Assembly (NCBI GenBank): GCA_014239155.1
Contig: JAAZZQ010000060.1
Coordinates: forward strand, 287,792 to 351,791
DNA length: 64,000 bases
Source of the DNA: Lachnospiraceae bacterium
Lineage (GTDB): Bacteria; Bacillota; Clostridia; Lachnospirales; Lachnospiraceae
Direction of reading: 5' to 3'
This document shows, piece by piece, positions 38,137 through 48,981 of the stretch. The first letter of the stretch is position 1. Each line of letters opens with the position of its first letter. The notes under the pieces were generated by a model. It was not told the DNA's origin and made no database searches. It saw only the letters and a list, made by a program, of their open reading frames with translations. A program made the position numbers and the translations under genes.

Positions 38137-41100
38137 ATGACTGTAACACCAGACAATAAGTTAATTGGCAGGATGCTGGACCTGTTAACCAAATTGGGCA
38201 TTTCGCAGCGCGACTATGACTTGGCGGAACAATATTTGCACGGGGAAGTGAATGACGAGGTTTTAGACCAATTTGTGCGAAAGGATTTAAGGGCGCCAGC
38301 TCAAAATTTGTACTCTGAGGCGTGGACAATTACAAGGCAGGTAAACAAAAGTAGTAATAGAACTGTGTTTGTGCGCTTTTTTAATATTATTTATGCGATT
38401 GGTCATGGTACAGGGCATCATTTGTTCTGGTATGGGTCATTAGATATTGAAGAGTATGCGCTTTATAAAAAGATGGTTACATACATGTTCGGTCATACGG
38501 AATATAATGCTTTTTTGGGGCAATATGACTATAGTCAATTAATGCAGATGGCACAGTATAATCCACAAAATTTAATAGAGGTGATTCCTTATTTGAAGGA
38601 AGAATCACAATTGTATGCGGCTGCAGGATTGGCAATGTATTTTTGTAGAAAATATGAAAATCCTGGTGCAGTGGAAGCAGAGGATAAAATACATATGACA
38701 GAATACGAAAACATTGTACTAGAATATTTTGATAGTTGGCTTGCAGGATTGGGCTGTACTGTGCATGAGAAAGTCATATCAACTTTGCGTGAGAAAAAGC
38801 AAGCAGGAGATTTGATTGGTAGAATTGAGCATACAAGTATGAAGGGCGATGACCAGCAGATATTTTGTGCTTTATGTACATTTGCATACTTAAATTTTCA
38901 ACTTTCTGATGTGCTGCTGGCGATGATTCAGACATGTGCTGCTGTAAATGCAGAATTGATGCTTTTTTCCATACAGAATACATTTATAGGAGACAATGGA
39001 TGCAGAACAGAGTTCGCTTCTCATGGAATGGACTATGATGAACTGTTCCATATTGCGCCAACTTTGTATATTTGTGTGGCAGCAAAAGGGAAGCATGAAA
39101 AGATTTTAATTAGGCAGTTGGAAAAAAATCGGGAAAGTTATATAAAAGTTATAGAGCGGGAAAAATGCCACGAATTGGTTCATATTTGTATGCGCGCTTG
39201 GAGCAATGGAATCCCTCGTGTTGTGCAGGAAGTTACAGAGGAGGTGCGCATCACTTTAAAGGATGTTATGCAGAAAGTAAATCCGAGTTTGTATGAACAA
39301 GTAGTGCAAGACACAACCCTTGATTATGAGCCAGTGATCGCATTGCTTGTGGAACCTACGCCACATGCGGAGCTGGCAAAAAAGTATTTGCTAGGAAACT
39401 GCAAAGCTTCTGAGTTATATCCTTATGATAAAGAGTTTGGAGATAAATTTGAGAATGGGCTTTATCATGTAGGAAAAGTGCTACAAAGATTTAGAAAGCA
39501 TAATTGTGATGAGGCATTTATAAACCGATGTCGTGTATTTTTAGTTTTGAGAAAGTTTCCACATATTGAATTTGAGATGCAGGAGTGTAAAGGTGAGAAG
39601 GGATTAAGTGAATTTTTTGACAATCTCGATAAAGAAGAGTTAGACCTTGCGCACCAACTACAGGCATTTGCTTTACTATATAAAGAAAATCTTCAATATG
39701 ACAATAAGTTAAAGTTGCTTAAAAAGTGTGTTGAAAATAAGTATACAGAGTTTTTACAAGAAAATAGAAAAGAAGCCATACAAATGTTTGCCAATGCAGA
39801 CGCAGAGGCGCGCTGTCTTGGTCTGTACCTTTTTGGAAAAGATCCACAATCTTACAAACAAGAAATTTTAAGTTATACAAAAGACAGCTCTAGTCTTGTT
39901 CATCGGGAACTGATTCGCATTTTTTGTGTGCACAGAGAGTGGGAAGAAGAGGTCAAGACAATGCTATTAAATGGAAAAAAGGCGTCGCAACGGGAACTGG
40001 CAATCCAGATACTATTAAGATGGCAGAAAAACGATGAGGATTATTATGAGCTGCTCTCTCAGGCGCTTAAAAACGAGAAGAGTGGAAAATTGGTAACGCT
40101 GTTAGAGAAGGCATTGAAATTGCAACAAAAAGATCAAAATCAGCCAAAGAAACCAGCCACAAAAGAAGATTTGATTAGACAGGTACATCAAGGAGGCAGA
40201 AAGCGCACAATTGCATGGGCGTATGAGACCCCTTTTTCTGTTGTGCATATGGCAGATGGAAGCATTGCAGACGAGGAGTATTTACAGGCAATTTTCTTGT
40301 GTTATGCAGCGCAAACAGGGGGCGGTATTGACAAAAATGCGCAGCTTCTTGCGGCAGATTTAAATGCGTCTGAGTTTGCAGTCTATGTCAATGAGCTGTT
40401 TGACAAGTGGATTGCGCAGGGCGCAGAAGCCAAGAAACGTTGGGTTTTATATGCAGCGTCGATTCACGGCAAGGAGAGTATTATACCAAAGTTATATCAT
40501 CAAATTCAGGAATGGTCGAAGGGACCAAGGGGCACAATAGCGGCGGAAGCAGTGATGGCACTTGCATTGAATGTGTCACCGCAGGCATTGTTGCTCGTAG
40601 ATAATATTGCGCGAAAAATAAAACATAAGCAGGTGAAAAGTGGTGCTTTGATGGCACTGGATGAAGCGGCTAAAATGCGTGGGATTACCCGTGAGGAGCT
40701 TGACGACCGCATTGTGCCAAGCTTTGATTTTGACGAGAATATGCAACGAACATTTGATTATGGAACGCGCAGTTTTAAGGTGACACTCACATCGACGCTT
40801 GAGATTGAAGTGTTTGACGAAAATGGAAAGAAGCTGAAAAGTTTGCCAGCTCCAGGAAAGAAAGATGATGACCATAAGGCAACAGAAGCGTACACGGCAT
40901 TTAAAGAGATGAAAAAGCAGATAAAGACAGCCGTTAAAAATCAAAAAGAACGCCTTGAGCACGCGCTTTCTATAAAACGGGAGTGGAGTACAGATGCGTG
41001 GAATAATTTATTTGTAAAAAATCCTTTGATGCACCAATTTGCAATTGGTCTAATCTGGGGGATTTATCAGGGGGACAAGTTACTTCAAAGTTTTCGGTAT

Positions 41101-41709
41101 ATGGAGGACGGATCTTTTAATACACAAGATGGAGATGCTTATGATTTACCAAAACATGCAAATATTGGTTTGGTGCACCCTGTAGAACTTTCTGATGCAG
41201 AAAAAGCAGCATGGAAAGAGCAACTTGAGGATTATGAAATTACGCAGCCGATTGAACAACTGGATAGGGCTGTCTATCGTGTGACAGAGGAAGAAAAAGA
41301 GAAAAGACGCATGGAGCGTTTTGGCGGTTATATATTGAACGATCTGGCATTGGATAGTAAAATGGCTAGTTTTGGTTGGTATCGCGGTATGATTGGAGAC
41401 GCTGGCGGGTATAACACATATCATCGGAAAGATACGGAGATTGACATGGGTGTGGAGTTGCACTTTTCAGGGAGTAGTGTAGGCTGGCATCAAGGTGATG
41501 TGACGGTGTATGATGCCAGATTTTACAAAGTGAAGTTGATTGGGTATGGCAGCTATGGATATATGGATGCAAACAAAAAGGAGGCTTATTTGTTGCAAGA
41601 TGTTCCATCACGGTATTTTAGCGAGATTGTGCGGCAGCTTGCAAAAGTAACCGCATCAAGTGATGAGCGAGATACAGATTGGAAAAAAGAAGCAGGATTA
41701 ATAGAATAA
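38137..41709 (+). CDS. DUF4132-family giant protein, paralogue 1 (YehI-like)
   Basis: Helical-repeat N-terminus; C-terminal LFVKNPLMHQFAIGLIWGIYQGDKLLQSFRYMEDGSFNTQD, RFGGYILNDLALDSKMASFGWYRG, PSRYFSEIVRQL. Confidence 0.85.
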   Translation: MTVTPDNKLIGRMLDLLTKLGISQRDYDLAEQYLHGEVNDEVLDQFVRKDLRAPAQNLYSEAWTITRQVNKSSNRTVFVRFFNIIYAIGHGTGHHLFWYGSLDIEEYALYKKMVTYMFGHTEYNAFLGQYDYSQLMQMAQYNPQNLIEVIPYLKEESQLYAAAGLAMYFCRKYENPGAVEAEDKIHMTEYENIVLEYFDSWLAGLGCTVHEKVISTLREKKQAGDLIGRIEHTSMKGDDQQIFCALCTFAYLNFQLSDVLLAMIQTCAAVNAELMLFSIQNTFIGDNGCRTEFASHGMDYDELFHIAPTLYICVAAKGKHEKILIRQLEKNRESYIKVIEREKCHELVHICMRAWSNGIPRVVQEVTEEVRITLKDVMQKVNPSLYEQVVQDTTLDYEPVIALLVEPTPHAELAKKYLLGNCKASELYPYDKEFGDKFENGLYHVGKVLQRFRKHNCDEAFINRCRVFLVLRKFPHIEFEMQECKGEKGLSEFFDNLDKEELDLAHQLQAFALLYKENLQYDNKLKLLKKCVENKYTEFLQENRKEAIQMFANADAEARCLGLYLFGKDPQSYKQEILSYTKDSSSLVHRELIRIFCVHREWEEEVKTMLLNGKKASQRELAIQILLRWQKNDEDYYELLSQALKNEKSGKLVTLLEKALKLQQKDQNQPKKPATKEDLIRQVHQGGRKRTIAWAYETPFSVVHMADGSIADEEYLQAIFLCYAAQTGGGIDKNAQLLAADLNASEFAVYVNELFDKWIAQGAEAKKRWVLYAASIHGKESIIPKLYHQIQEWSKGPRGTIAAEAVMALALNVSPQALLLVDNIARKIKHKQVKSGALMALDEAAKMRGITREELDDRIVPSFDFDENMQRTFDYGTRSFKVTLTSTLEIEVFDENGKKLKSLPAPGKKDDDHKATEAYTAFKEMKKQIKTAVKNQKERLEHALSIKREWSTDAWNNLFVKNPLMHQFAIGLIWGIYQGDKLLQSFRYMEDGSFNTQDGDAYDLPKHANIGLVHPVELSDAEKAAWKEQLEDYEITQPIEQLDRAVYRVTEEEKEKRRMERFGGYILNDLALDSKMASFGWYRGMIGDAGGYNTYHRKDTEIDMGVELHFSGSSVGWHQGDVTVYDARFYKVKLIGYGSYGYMDANKKEAYLLQDVPSRYFSEIVRQLAKVTASSDERDTDWKKEAGLIE

Positions 41710-41778
41710 CGAATTACATCGGCGGAGCAAACCTGCATGTCGTGAAGCGATAATTTTTGATAGAAAGGTGGTATTACT

Positions 41779-44700
41779 ATGAAGTCCAGTAAAGACCAGT
41801 CACCACTTACGGAGCTGTTTGCAATTTTGCCAGAGCTAAAAATTTCAGAGCATGAATGTGCGCTGGCAAAGCAGTATTTAACTGGTGAAGCAGGGGAGGA
41901 AGTGTTAGGTCAATTTCAGCGGATTGATTATAGTTTGATAGCAATTTCAAGTGATGCGCACTATGACTTAAATCGTGTTATGAAAAGACTTGACAGAAAA
42001 GAGACAAGAGCGGTGTGTATCCGATTGTTTAACCTGTTGTTTGCAATTGGACATGCATCATGCGTTCGCCTGTTTTATTTTGGAAGTGAGCCGCAAACTT
42101 CTTTTGAGCAGGCGCAGGAGTGTGCGCTTTACAAGAGAATTACCATATTAATTGAGAGATGGTTTCGTTCCGTCTGCAAATTGGTCCTAAGAGACATACG
42201 GAAAATTGTGCAGGGTAATCCTGAAAATCTGCGCAACAGCATAGAGCCACTTAGAAAGGAGGGAAGAGATTATCTGCTAATCGCATTGACCGATTACTTT
42301 TTTATGAAATATACGGAACAGACAGCACTTTTGAAAGAAAATAATTTGACCGAAAAGATTGATTTTTCTGAAGATGCAGCGCTTTTAAAAGAGTATGAGG
42401 AAGGGGTATTGGAGAGCCTTTATGAATGGTTGCAGCAACAATCATGTTTTCAGTGCGACAGTCTGATTGATGCAATCCGCGAACACCGGCTGACAAGAGA
42501 ACTGTTAAAAAATATTATTTCAAATAGCCCTACAGAGGAAGAGTATCATCAGCTTTGCCATATTAATAATATGGCGTATTTAAACTTTCAGCTTTCTGAT
42601 TTATTGCGTGATGTAGTAAGAGTTTGCTTGGCAGTGGATGCAGAGAAGGTGCTTTTTGCGTTTCGTAATGTCTCAGAAGTGCTTATTGGGGACAGTAGCA
42701 ATTATGATGACTTGTTTTGGATTGAACCAGATTGTTTTATTCGTTGGGCAGCAGTTGAAAAGAATTTGCCTATCTTAAAAAGACAGCTTGAGAAAAACCA
42801 GAGTTCTTATTTAAAGGCAATAGAAGGAGAAGGCTATACCACATTTTTTCATAATAAACATTCAAAAAGGGCGCCTATAGAAGATTGGATTGATGCCATC
42901 AATGCGCTAAAAGATGTATTAAAAGAAGAAAATCCTACATTGTATGAACAGATTGACGCAGCTAGACCGTATTACAATAAAGTCATTCGATATTTGGTGA
43001 TGGATACCCCACATGCGGACCAGATGCGCGCATATCTGCGAGGGAAGTGCAGCATTTCAGAATTATATCCCTATCAAGAGGAGTATCGGACAAGATATAT
43101 TTCTTATGATTTTTTAGATGGTCATCAGCGGCATTGTAATGACACAGAATTTTTTGACCGATGTAAGGCTTATATTGTACTGACTGGTTCGGAGTACACA
43201 AGGGTGGTTGCCAGACAGACGGAAGAAGTGGCGCAGGTGGAACAGTTTTTCCAGTTGCTTGATGCACAAAAGATGGATATTGCGCATCAGATAAGTGGTT
43301 TTATAGTGTCGTACAAGGCAGATGAAAAATGGCGCGGCTGTAAACTAGAGCCGTATGTGGAGGGGGCTGTCAATGTGTTTGCGCGGTATTTGAACGGCGC
43401 AAGGCGACAGGAGGCAATTGAGGCATTTTCTGGCGCAGCGGTAGAAGGGCGTTATCTTGCACTACATACAATGCGAAAAGATATAATGCAGAATAGACAA
43501 GAAATTATGCATTACGCATCAGACAGCGCAAAACTTGTTCGGGAGGAGTTTCTTGATATTTTATGTACAGAAAATAAGCTGCTTTATAAAGATCAGGGTT
43601 GGTTGGAGGATATTAAGACACTATTGGGAGCAAAAAAGGCACAACAACGAGAGTTGGCAGCACAGATACTAACGCGTTGGCAGCAGGAGGGTGGAGACTT
43701 TCATGAATTGTTGTTACAGGCAATAAAAAAAGAGAAAAATGCAAAGGTATTGACGCTTTTACAAAATGCGCTTTGTATTCAAGAAAAAAATTTGTCTTTT
43801 AGTACACTCTCCAGAGAGGAACTTGTAAAACAATTTAATTATGGCAATGGCAAAAAAAGTCTGGCGTGGGCATATGAAAAACCATATTTTCCAGTGCACA
43901 CAATTGACGGGGAGGCGGTTTCTGAGCCATATTTGCAGGCAATTCTTTTGTGTTATGCGTCGCAGGAAAAGAATGGTATTAGCAAAAATGCGCAGTTGCT
44001 TGCAGGTGATTTGCATTCCAAAGAGCTTGCTGTTTATATGAACGAGCTGTTTGACAGATGGCTTGCGCAGGGCGCGGATTCCCAAAAACGTTGGGTGCTC
44101 TACGCAGCAGCTATTCACGGCGGTGAAGAGATGGTTCAAAAGCTGCAACATCAGATACAAGAGTGGCCGCAGATGGCAAGGGGAGCAATAGCGGCGGAGG
44201 CTGTAAAGGCGCTCGCATTAAGTCCGTCACCACGTGCATTGTTGCTTGTGGACAATATTGCGCGAAAATTTAAGTTTAAGCAAGTGCGAACTGCCGCGGA
44301 AGAGGCACTTGTCTTTGCAGCTTCCGAGCTTGGTATTACGCGCGAGGAACTTTCAGACCGCATTGTGCCGGACCTTGGTTTTGATGAAAATATGGAACGA
44401 ATATTTGATTATGGTGAACGTATGTTTAAAGTGCGAATTAGTGCAACGCTTGACCTTGAAGTGTATGACAATGAGGGAAAGAAATTAAAGAAGTTGCCCG
44501 CACCAGCAAAGAAAGATGATGCAGTGAAGGCACCAGCGGCTTATGAGGATTTTAAACAGTTAAAAAAACAGATGAAAACTGTAGTGAATAGTCAAAAATC
44601 TCGCATGGAATATGCGCTGTTTGTTCGGCGAGAGTGGCTTGTAGATGATTGGACAAATTTATTTGTCAAAAATCCGTTAATGCATTCGTTTGCAATTGGC

Positions 44701-45360
44701 TTAATCTGGGGTGTGTACGAGGAAGGGAAGCTAATTCAGAGTTTTCGTTATATGGAAGATGGTTCCTTCAACACACAAGATGAGGAGGAGTATATGTTGC
44801 CAGAAGGCGCGCATATTAGCTTGGTACACCCAATAGAGTTGTCTGACAAGGAAAAAGCAACGTGGAAGGAGCAACTTGCAGATTATGAGATTGCACAACC
44901 GGTTGCGCAAATAGACAGAGCAGTTTACACCAAAACGGTTGAGGAAGCAAACAAAAAAGGAATAGAGCGTTTTGGTGGATATGTGGTCAACGCACTTTCC
45001 CTAAATGGAAAATTGACAGGGCTTGGCTGGTATCGCGGTTCTGTGCAAGACGGAGGCGGATTTTACACTTATTTTCGTGAGGATATAGAGGCGAACATTG
45101 GCGTGGAATTGCATTTTTCTGGCACGTTTGTGGGTGATATGGATGATGAGGTGACAATCTATGATGTGCGGTTTTACAAGGCAGGAACAATAGAGCATGG
45201 CAGTTATATTTATGAGGAAGCGGACGCAGAAAAAGCATATTTTCTAAAAGATATTCCAGCAAGATACTTTAGTGAGATTGTATTGCAACTCACAGATGTT
45301 ACTGCATCAAGTATGGAGTACGACGAAAGTTGGAAAGCAGATGCGGACTTGATAAGTTAA
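41779..45360 (+). CDS. DUF4132-family giant protein, paralogue 2
   Basis: Same architecture; C-terminus very close to paralogue 3. Confidence 0.85.
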   Translation: MKSSKDQSPLTELFAILPELKISEHECALAKQYLTGEAGEEVLGQFQRIDYSLIAISSDAHYDLNRVMKRLDRKETRAVCIRLFNLLFAIGHASCVRLFYFGSEPQTSFEQAQECALYKRITILIERWFRSVCKLVLRDIRKIVQGNPENLRNSIEPLRKEGRDYLLIALTDYFFMKYTEQTALLKENNLTEKIDFSEDAALLKEYEEGVLESLYEWLQQQSCFQCDSLIDAIREHRLTRELLKNIISNSPTEEEYHQLCHINNMAYLNFQLSDLLRDVVRVCLAVDAEKVLFAFRNVSEVLIGDSSNYDDLFWIEPDCFIRWAAVEKNLPILKRQLEKNQSSYLKAIEGEGYTTFFHNKHSKRAPIEDWIDAINALKDVLKEENPTLYEQIDAARPYYNKVIRYLVMDTPHADQMRAYLRGKCSISELYPYQEEYRTRYISYDFLDGHQRHCNDTEFFDRCKAYIVLTGSEYTRVVARQTEEVAQVEQFFQLLDAQKMDIAHQISGFIVSYKADEKWRGCKLEPYVEGAVNVFARYLNGARRQEAIEAFSGAAVEGRYLALHTMRKDIMQNRQEIMHYASDSAKLVREEFLDILCTENKLLYKDQGWLEDIKTLLGAKKAQQRELAAQILTRWQQEGGDFHELLLQAIKKEKNAKVLTLLQNALCIQEKNLSFSTLSREELVKQFNYGNGKKSLAWAYEKPYFPVHTIDGEAVSEPYLQAILLCYASQEKNGISKNAQLLAGDLHSKELAVYMNELFDRWLAQGADSQKRWVLYAAAIHGGEEMVQKLQHQIQEWPQMARGAIAAEAVKALALSPSPRALLLVDNIARKFKFKQVRTAAEEALVFAASELGITREELSDRIVPDLGFDENMERIFDYGERMFKVRISATLDLEVYDNEGKKLKKLPAPAKKDDAVKAPAAYEDFKQLKKQMKTVVNSQKSRMEYALFVRREWLVDDWTNLFVKNPLMHSFAIGLIWGVYEEGKLIQSFRYMEDGSFNTQDEEEYMLPEGAHISLVHPIELSDKEKATWKEQLADYEIAQPVAQIDRAVYTKTVEEANKKGIERFGGYVVNALSLNGKLTGLGWYRGSVQDGGGFYTYFREDIEANIGVELHFSGTFVGDMDDEVTIYDVRFYKAGTIEHGSYIYEEADAEKAYFLKDIPARYFSEIVLQLTDVTASSMEYDESWKADADLIS

Positions 45361-45411
45361 TTTAATTTATGTACAAAAATCAAGGTATTAAGGGAAAGGT
45401 GGGTTATAACA

Positions 45412-48400
45412 ATGAAAGTAAATGAAAATGATAAACAGATTGACAATATGCTCTTATTTTTGGAAAAGCGCGGTGTGTCAACGCAGGACTGTGCATTGGC
45501 AGAGAAATATTTGAATCGTGAAGTGGGAGATGAGGTGTTAGACCAATTTCAGCGGATAGATTTTGCGTCAACGACTATTCCATATGATGTGCAGAAAGCG
45601 TTTGACGCGATTATAGAGGGATTAGACAGAAGTGAAAAACGAGAAACGTGCGTTCGGTTTCTTGATGTGTTGTATGCAATAGGGCATGGATCTTGCAGCG
45701 TATTGTTGTCTCGAATTATTATTAAGGATACAAAGGAGTGCGCCCTCTATAAAAGAATTGTTTTATGGATTGAACTTGAAATAAAGTATATTGGATATTT
45801 GCGTGTATATGACTTGCAGAATTTGATGGAATTGGTACAGAAAGATCCTGAGATATTAAAAGAAGCGTTGGAGCAGATTAAGAAGGAGGGCACAAAATAT
45901 TATTTGATAGCACTTGCAGTTTATTTTTGTATGAAATATGGAAAAGTGCGACCACTTGACGCAGACGATATGGATCTTATTAGAGCGTATGAAAATGAGA
46001 TGCTTGACTATCTAAATGACTGGCTTTCACAACAAGGATGTGTCACACATCAAGAAATTATAGATGCGATTCGCACACAAAAACTTACAATTCACTTGCT
46101 TGATGACGCGCGTCAGTGTAAGTTTATGGAACCTGCCCGCAAGCAGCTTTGTTTTATTGGGAGTATGGCATATCTGAATTTTATGCTCTCTGATGTATTA
46201 TTAGATGTAGTTAGAACATGTTTGGCTGTGGACGCGGAGTGGATACTGTGTACAATCTCTGAAGTTTCGATAGGAACATTAGATGCAAGCCGCAGAATAC
46301 AAAGCAAAGGCGGCGATTATGACACTCTGTTTTGGATTGAGCCAGAAACCTATATTCGCTGGGCGGCATTTGAAGAAAATAAAATTATCTTAAAGAGACA
46401 GCTTGAAAAAAACCAAGAAAGCTACCTGAAAGTTATGGATGAAAATGGGTTCACATCATTGTATGCGAAGAAAAAAGGTTTTGCGAATGCAACTGCAATA
46501 TCTATCGTCAATCAAATGAAAGATATTATACTAGAGAAAAATCCTAGCCTATATCATCAGGTTGTAGGAAATGTTAACTATGATATAGTGATTGACTATC
46601 TGGTAAAAGACACAGAACATGCAGAGCTGGCAAGAGAATATTTGCGGGGACATAACCAAATAACAGAATTGTATCCATATGTAGAGGAATTTTCAGGAAA
46701 CTATGTTTCCCATAACTATATGAAGCAGCAGAAAAAACATAGTAATGACGAGAAATTTTTTAATCGATGTAAGGCGTTTATGGTGTTGACTTGTTCCGAA
46801 AATACGACCTTTGTAGAAGGTTGGAATCAGGACTGCTTAGAGCAGATAGAACAGGTTTATCAAATGCTCTGTGATGAAAATTTAGGTATTGCATATCAAT
46901 TTAATGGCGCTGTGGCATGTTACAGTGCTTATGATAATGCAATTGGTTGTTCTTTAGACACATTTGAGGAGGGGACAGTCAATGTGTTTGCGCGTTATCT
47001 AAACAGTGAGCGGCGGGAAGAGACTATCGCAGCATTTTCTAATGCTAAGGCGGAAGGGCGTTATCTTGGATTACTGGTTATGAAGCGAGACCCAGCACGC
47101 AATCAGCAGGAAATTTTAAGTTATGCAGCGGATAGTTCCAAGATTGTACGGGAAGAATTGCGAACTATTTTAGAAGCACAAAAAGATTGGGAAAATGAGA
47201 TAAAAGCACTTTTACAGGCAAAGAAAGCCACGCAGCGGGAAATTGCAATCCAGGTATTGTCACATTGGCAGCAGGAAGGCAGTGATTACAATGAAGTGTT
47301 TCGACAGGCGATGGAAAAGGAAAAAAATGCAAAAGTGCTGGCTTTGCTGCAAAATGTATTAAATATACAGGAAAGCGAGGCGCCAGAAGAGACGCTTTCC
47401 AAAGAAGAATTGGTAAAGCAGTTACATAAAGGCAATAAAAAGAAAAGTTTGGCGTGGGCATATGAAAAGCCGTTTTCATCAGTGCACAAAATAGATGGCA
47501 CGGAGGTTTCCGAGGAGTATTTACAAGCGGTTTTGCTTTGTTATGTATCGCAGGAAAAGAGTGGTGTTAGCAAAACCGCGCAATTTCTTGCAGAGGATTT
47601 GCAGCCAACACAGTTTGCTGTCTATGTCAACGAATTGTTTGACAAATGGCTTGCGGCGGGCGCAGAGTCCAAAAAACGCTGGGTTCTATATGCGGCGGCG
47701 ATTCATGGCGGTGAAGAGATGATACAAAAGTTGCAGCATCAAATACAGGAATGGCCGCAGGCGGCAAGGGGAGCAATTGCGGCAGAGGCAGTAAAAGCGC
47801 TTGCACTAAATCCGTCGCCGCGTGCATTGTTACTTGTGGATGGTATTGCGCGAAAATTTAAGTTTAAGCAGGTAAAGGCTGCCGCGGAAGATGCGCTTGC
47901 TTTTGCGGCTTCCGAGCTTGGCATTACGCGCGAGGAGCTTTCTGACCGCATTGTGCCAGACCTTGGATTTGATGAAAATATGGAGCGGATATTTGACTAT
48001 GGAGAACGTATATTTAAGGTACGAATTACGCAAACACTTGATTTTGAAGTGTATGATGAAAATGGAAAGAAATTAAAAAATTTGCCGGCGCCGGCAAAGA
48101 AAGATGATGCAGTAAAGGCGGCAGCGGCTTATGAGGATTTTAAACAGTTAAAAAAGCAGATGAAGACTACTGTTAGTAGCCAGAAAGCGCGCTTGGAATA
48201 TGCATTGTCTGCTCGGAGAGAATGGTTTGCAGACGCGTGGAAAAACCTGTTTGTAAAAAATCCGTTAATGCATCAGTTTGCAATTGGCTTAATTTGGGGT
48301 GTCTATGAGGAAGGGAAATTGGTGCAGAGCTTTCGCTATATGGAAGATGGTTCCTTCAATACACAAGACGAGGAAGAATATACGCTTCCAGAAAAAGTAA

Positions 48401-48948
48401 ATATCAGTTTGATACACCCTATGGAGCTTTCTGAGGAGGAGAGGGCAGCATGGAAGGAACAGCTTGAGGACTATGAAATTACACAGCCAATAGAACAACT
48501 TGACAGAGCGGTTTACTATAGGACAGAGGAGGAAGCAGACAAGAAAGGATTAGAGCGTTTTGGCGGGTATCTTATCAATGATCTTTCTCTAAATGGAAAA
48601 ATGTTAGGACTTGGCTGGTATCGTGGTTCTGTGATGGATGCAGGTTATTTTGACATTTATTACCGCGAAGACCCAGAAGTTGGTATTAGCGTGGAATTGC
48701 ATTTTTCTGGCGCTTACGTTGGTTATTCTGAAGGGAATGTTACCCTTTATGATGTGCGTTTTTACAAGGCGGGAACGATAGCACATGGCAGCTATGTCTA
48801 TGAAGAGGCAGATGCAGAGAAGGCGTATTTCCTAAAAGATGTTCCGCCGCGGTATTTTAGCGAGATTGTATTGCAGCTTACGCGAGTAACTGCCTCATGC
48901 CAAGAGCGAGACGAAGGATGGCGCAAGGATGCAAGGCTGATAAAATAA
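45412..48948 (+). CDS. DUF4132-family giant protein, paralogue 3
   Basis: Same architecture; LFVKNPLMHQFAIGLIWGVYEEGKLVQSFRYMEDGSFNTQDEEEY. Confidence 0.85.
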   Translation: MKVNENDKQIDNMLLFLEKRGVSTQDCALAEKYLNREVGDEVLDQFQRIDFASTTIPYDVQKAFDAIIEGLDRSEKRETCVRFLDVLYAIGHGSCSVLLSRIIIKDTKECALYKRIVLWIELEIKYIGYLRVYDLQNLMELVQKDPEILKEALEQIKKEGTKYYLIALAVYFCMKYGKVRPLDADDMDLIRAYENEMLDYLNDWLSQQGCVTHQEIIDAIRTQKLTIHLLDDARQCKFMEPARKQLCFIGSMAYLNFMLSDVLLDVVRTCLAVDAEWILCTISEVSIGTLDASRRIQSKGGDYDTLFWIEPETYIRWAAFEENKIILKRQLEKNQESYLKVMDENGFTSLYAKKKGFANATAISIVNQMKDIILEKNPSLYHQVVGNVNYDIVIDYLVKDTEHAELAREYLRGHNQITELYPYVEEFSGNYVSHNYMKQQKKHSNDEKFFNRCKAFMVLTCSENTTFVEGWNQDCLEQIEQVYQMLCDENLGIAYQFNGAVACYSAYDNAIGCSLDTFEEGTVNVFARYLNSERREETIAAFSNAKAEGRYLGLLVMKRDPARNQQEILSYAADSSKIVREELRTILEAQKDWENEIKALLQAKKATQREIAIQVLSHWQQEGSDYNEVFRQAMEKEKNAKVLALLQNVLNIQESEAPEETLSKEELVKQLHKGNKKKSLAWAYEKPFSSVHKIDGTEVSEEYLQAVLLCYVSQEKSGVSKTAQFLAEDLQPTQFAVYVNELFDKWLAAGAESKKRWVLYAAAIHGGEEMIQKLQHQIQEWPQAARGAIAAEAVKALALNPSPRALLLVDGIARKFKFKQVKAAAEDALAFAASELGITREELSDRIVPDLGFDENMERIFDYGERIFKVRITQTLDFEVYDENGKKLKNLPAPAKKDDAVKAAAAYEDFKQLKKQMKTTVSSQKARLEYALSARREWFADAWKNLFVKNPLMHQFAIGLIWGVYEEGKLVQSFRYMEDGSFNTQDEEEYTLPEKVNISLIHPMELSEEERAAWKEQLEDYEITQPIEQLDRAVYYRTEEEADKKGLERFGGYLINDLSLNGKMLGLGWYRGSVMDAGYFDIYYREDPEVGISVELHFSGAYVGYSEGNVTLYDVRFYKAGTIAHGSYVYEEADAEKAYFLKDVPPRYFSEIVLQLTRVTASCQERDEGWRKDARLIK

Positions 48949-48981
48949 TGGTTTAAAAGTGTGGGAAGGGAGAGCTTTGTC

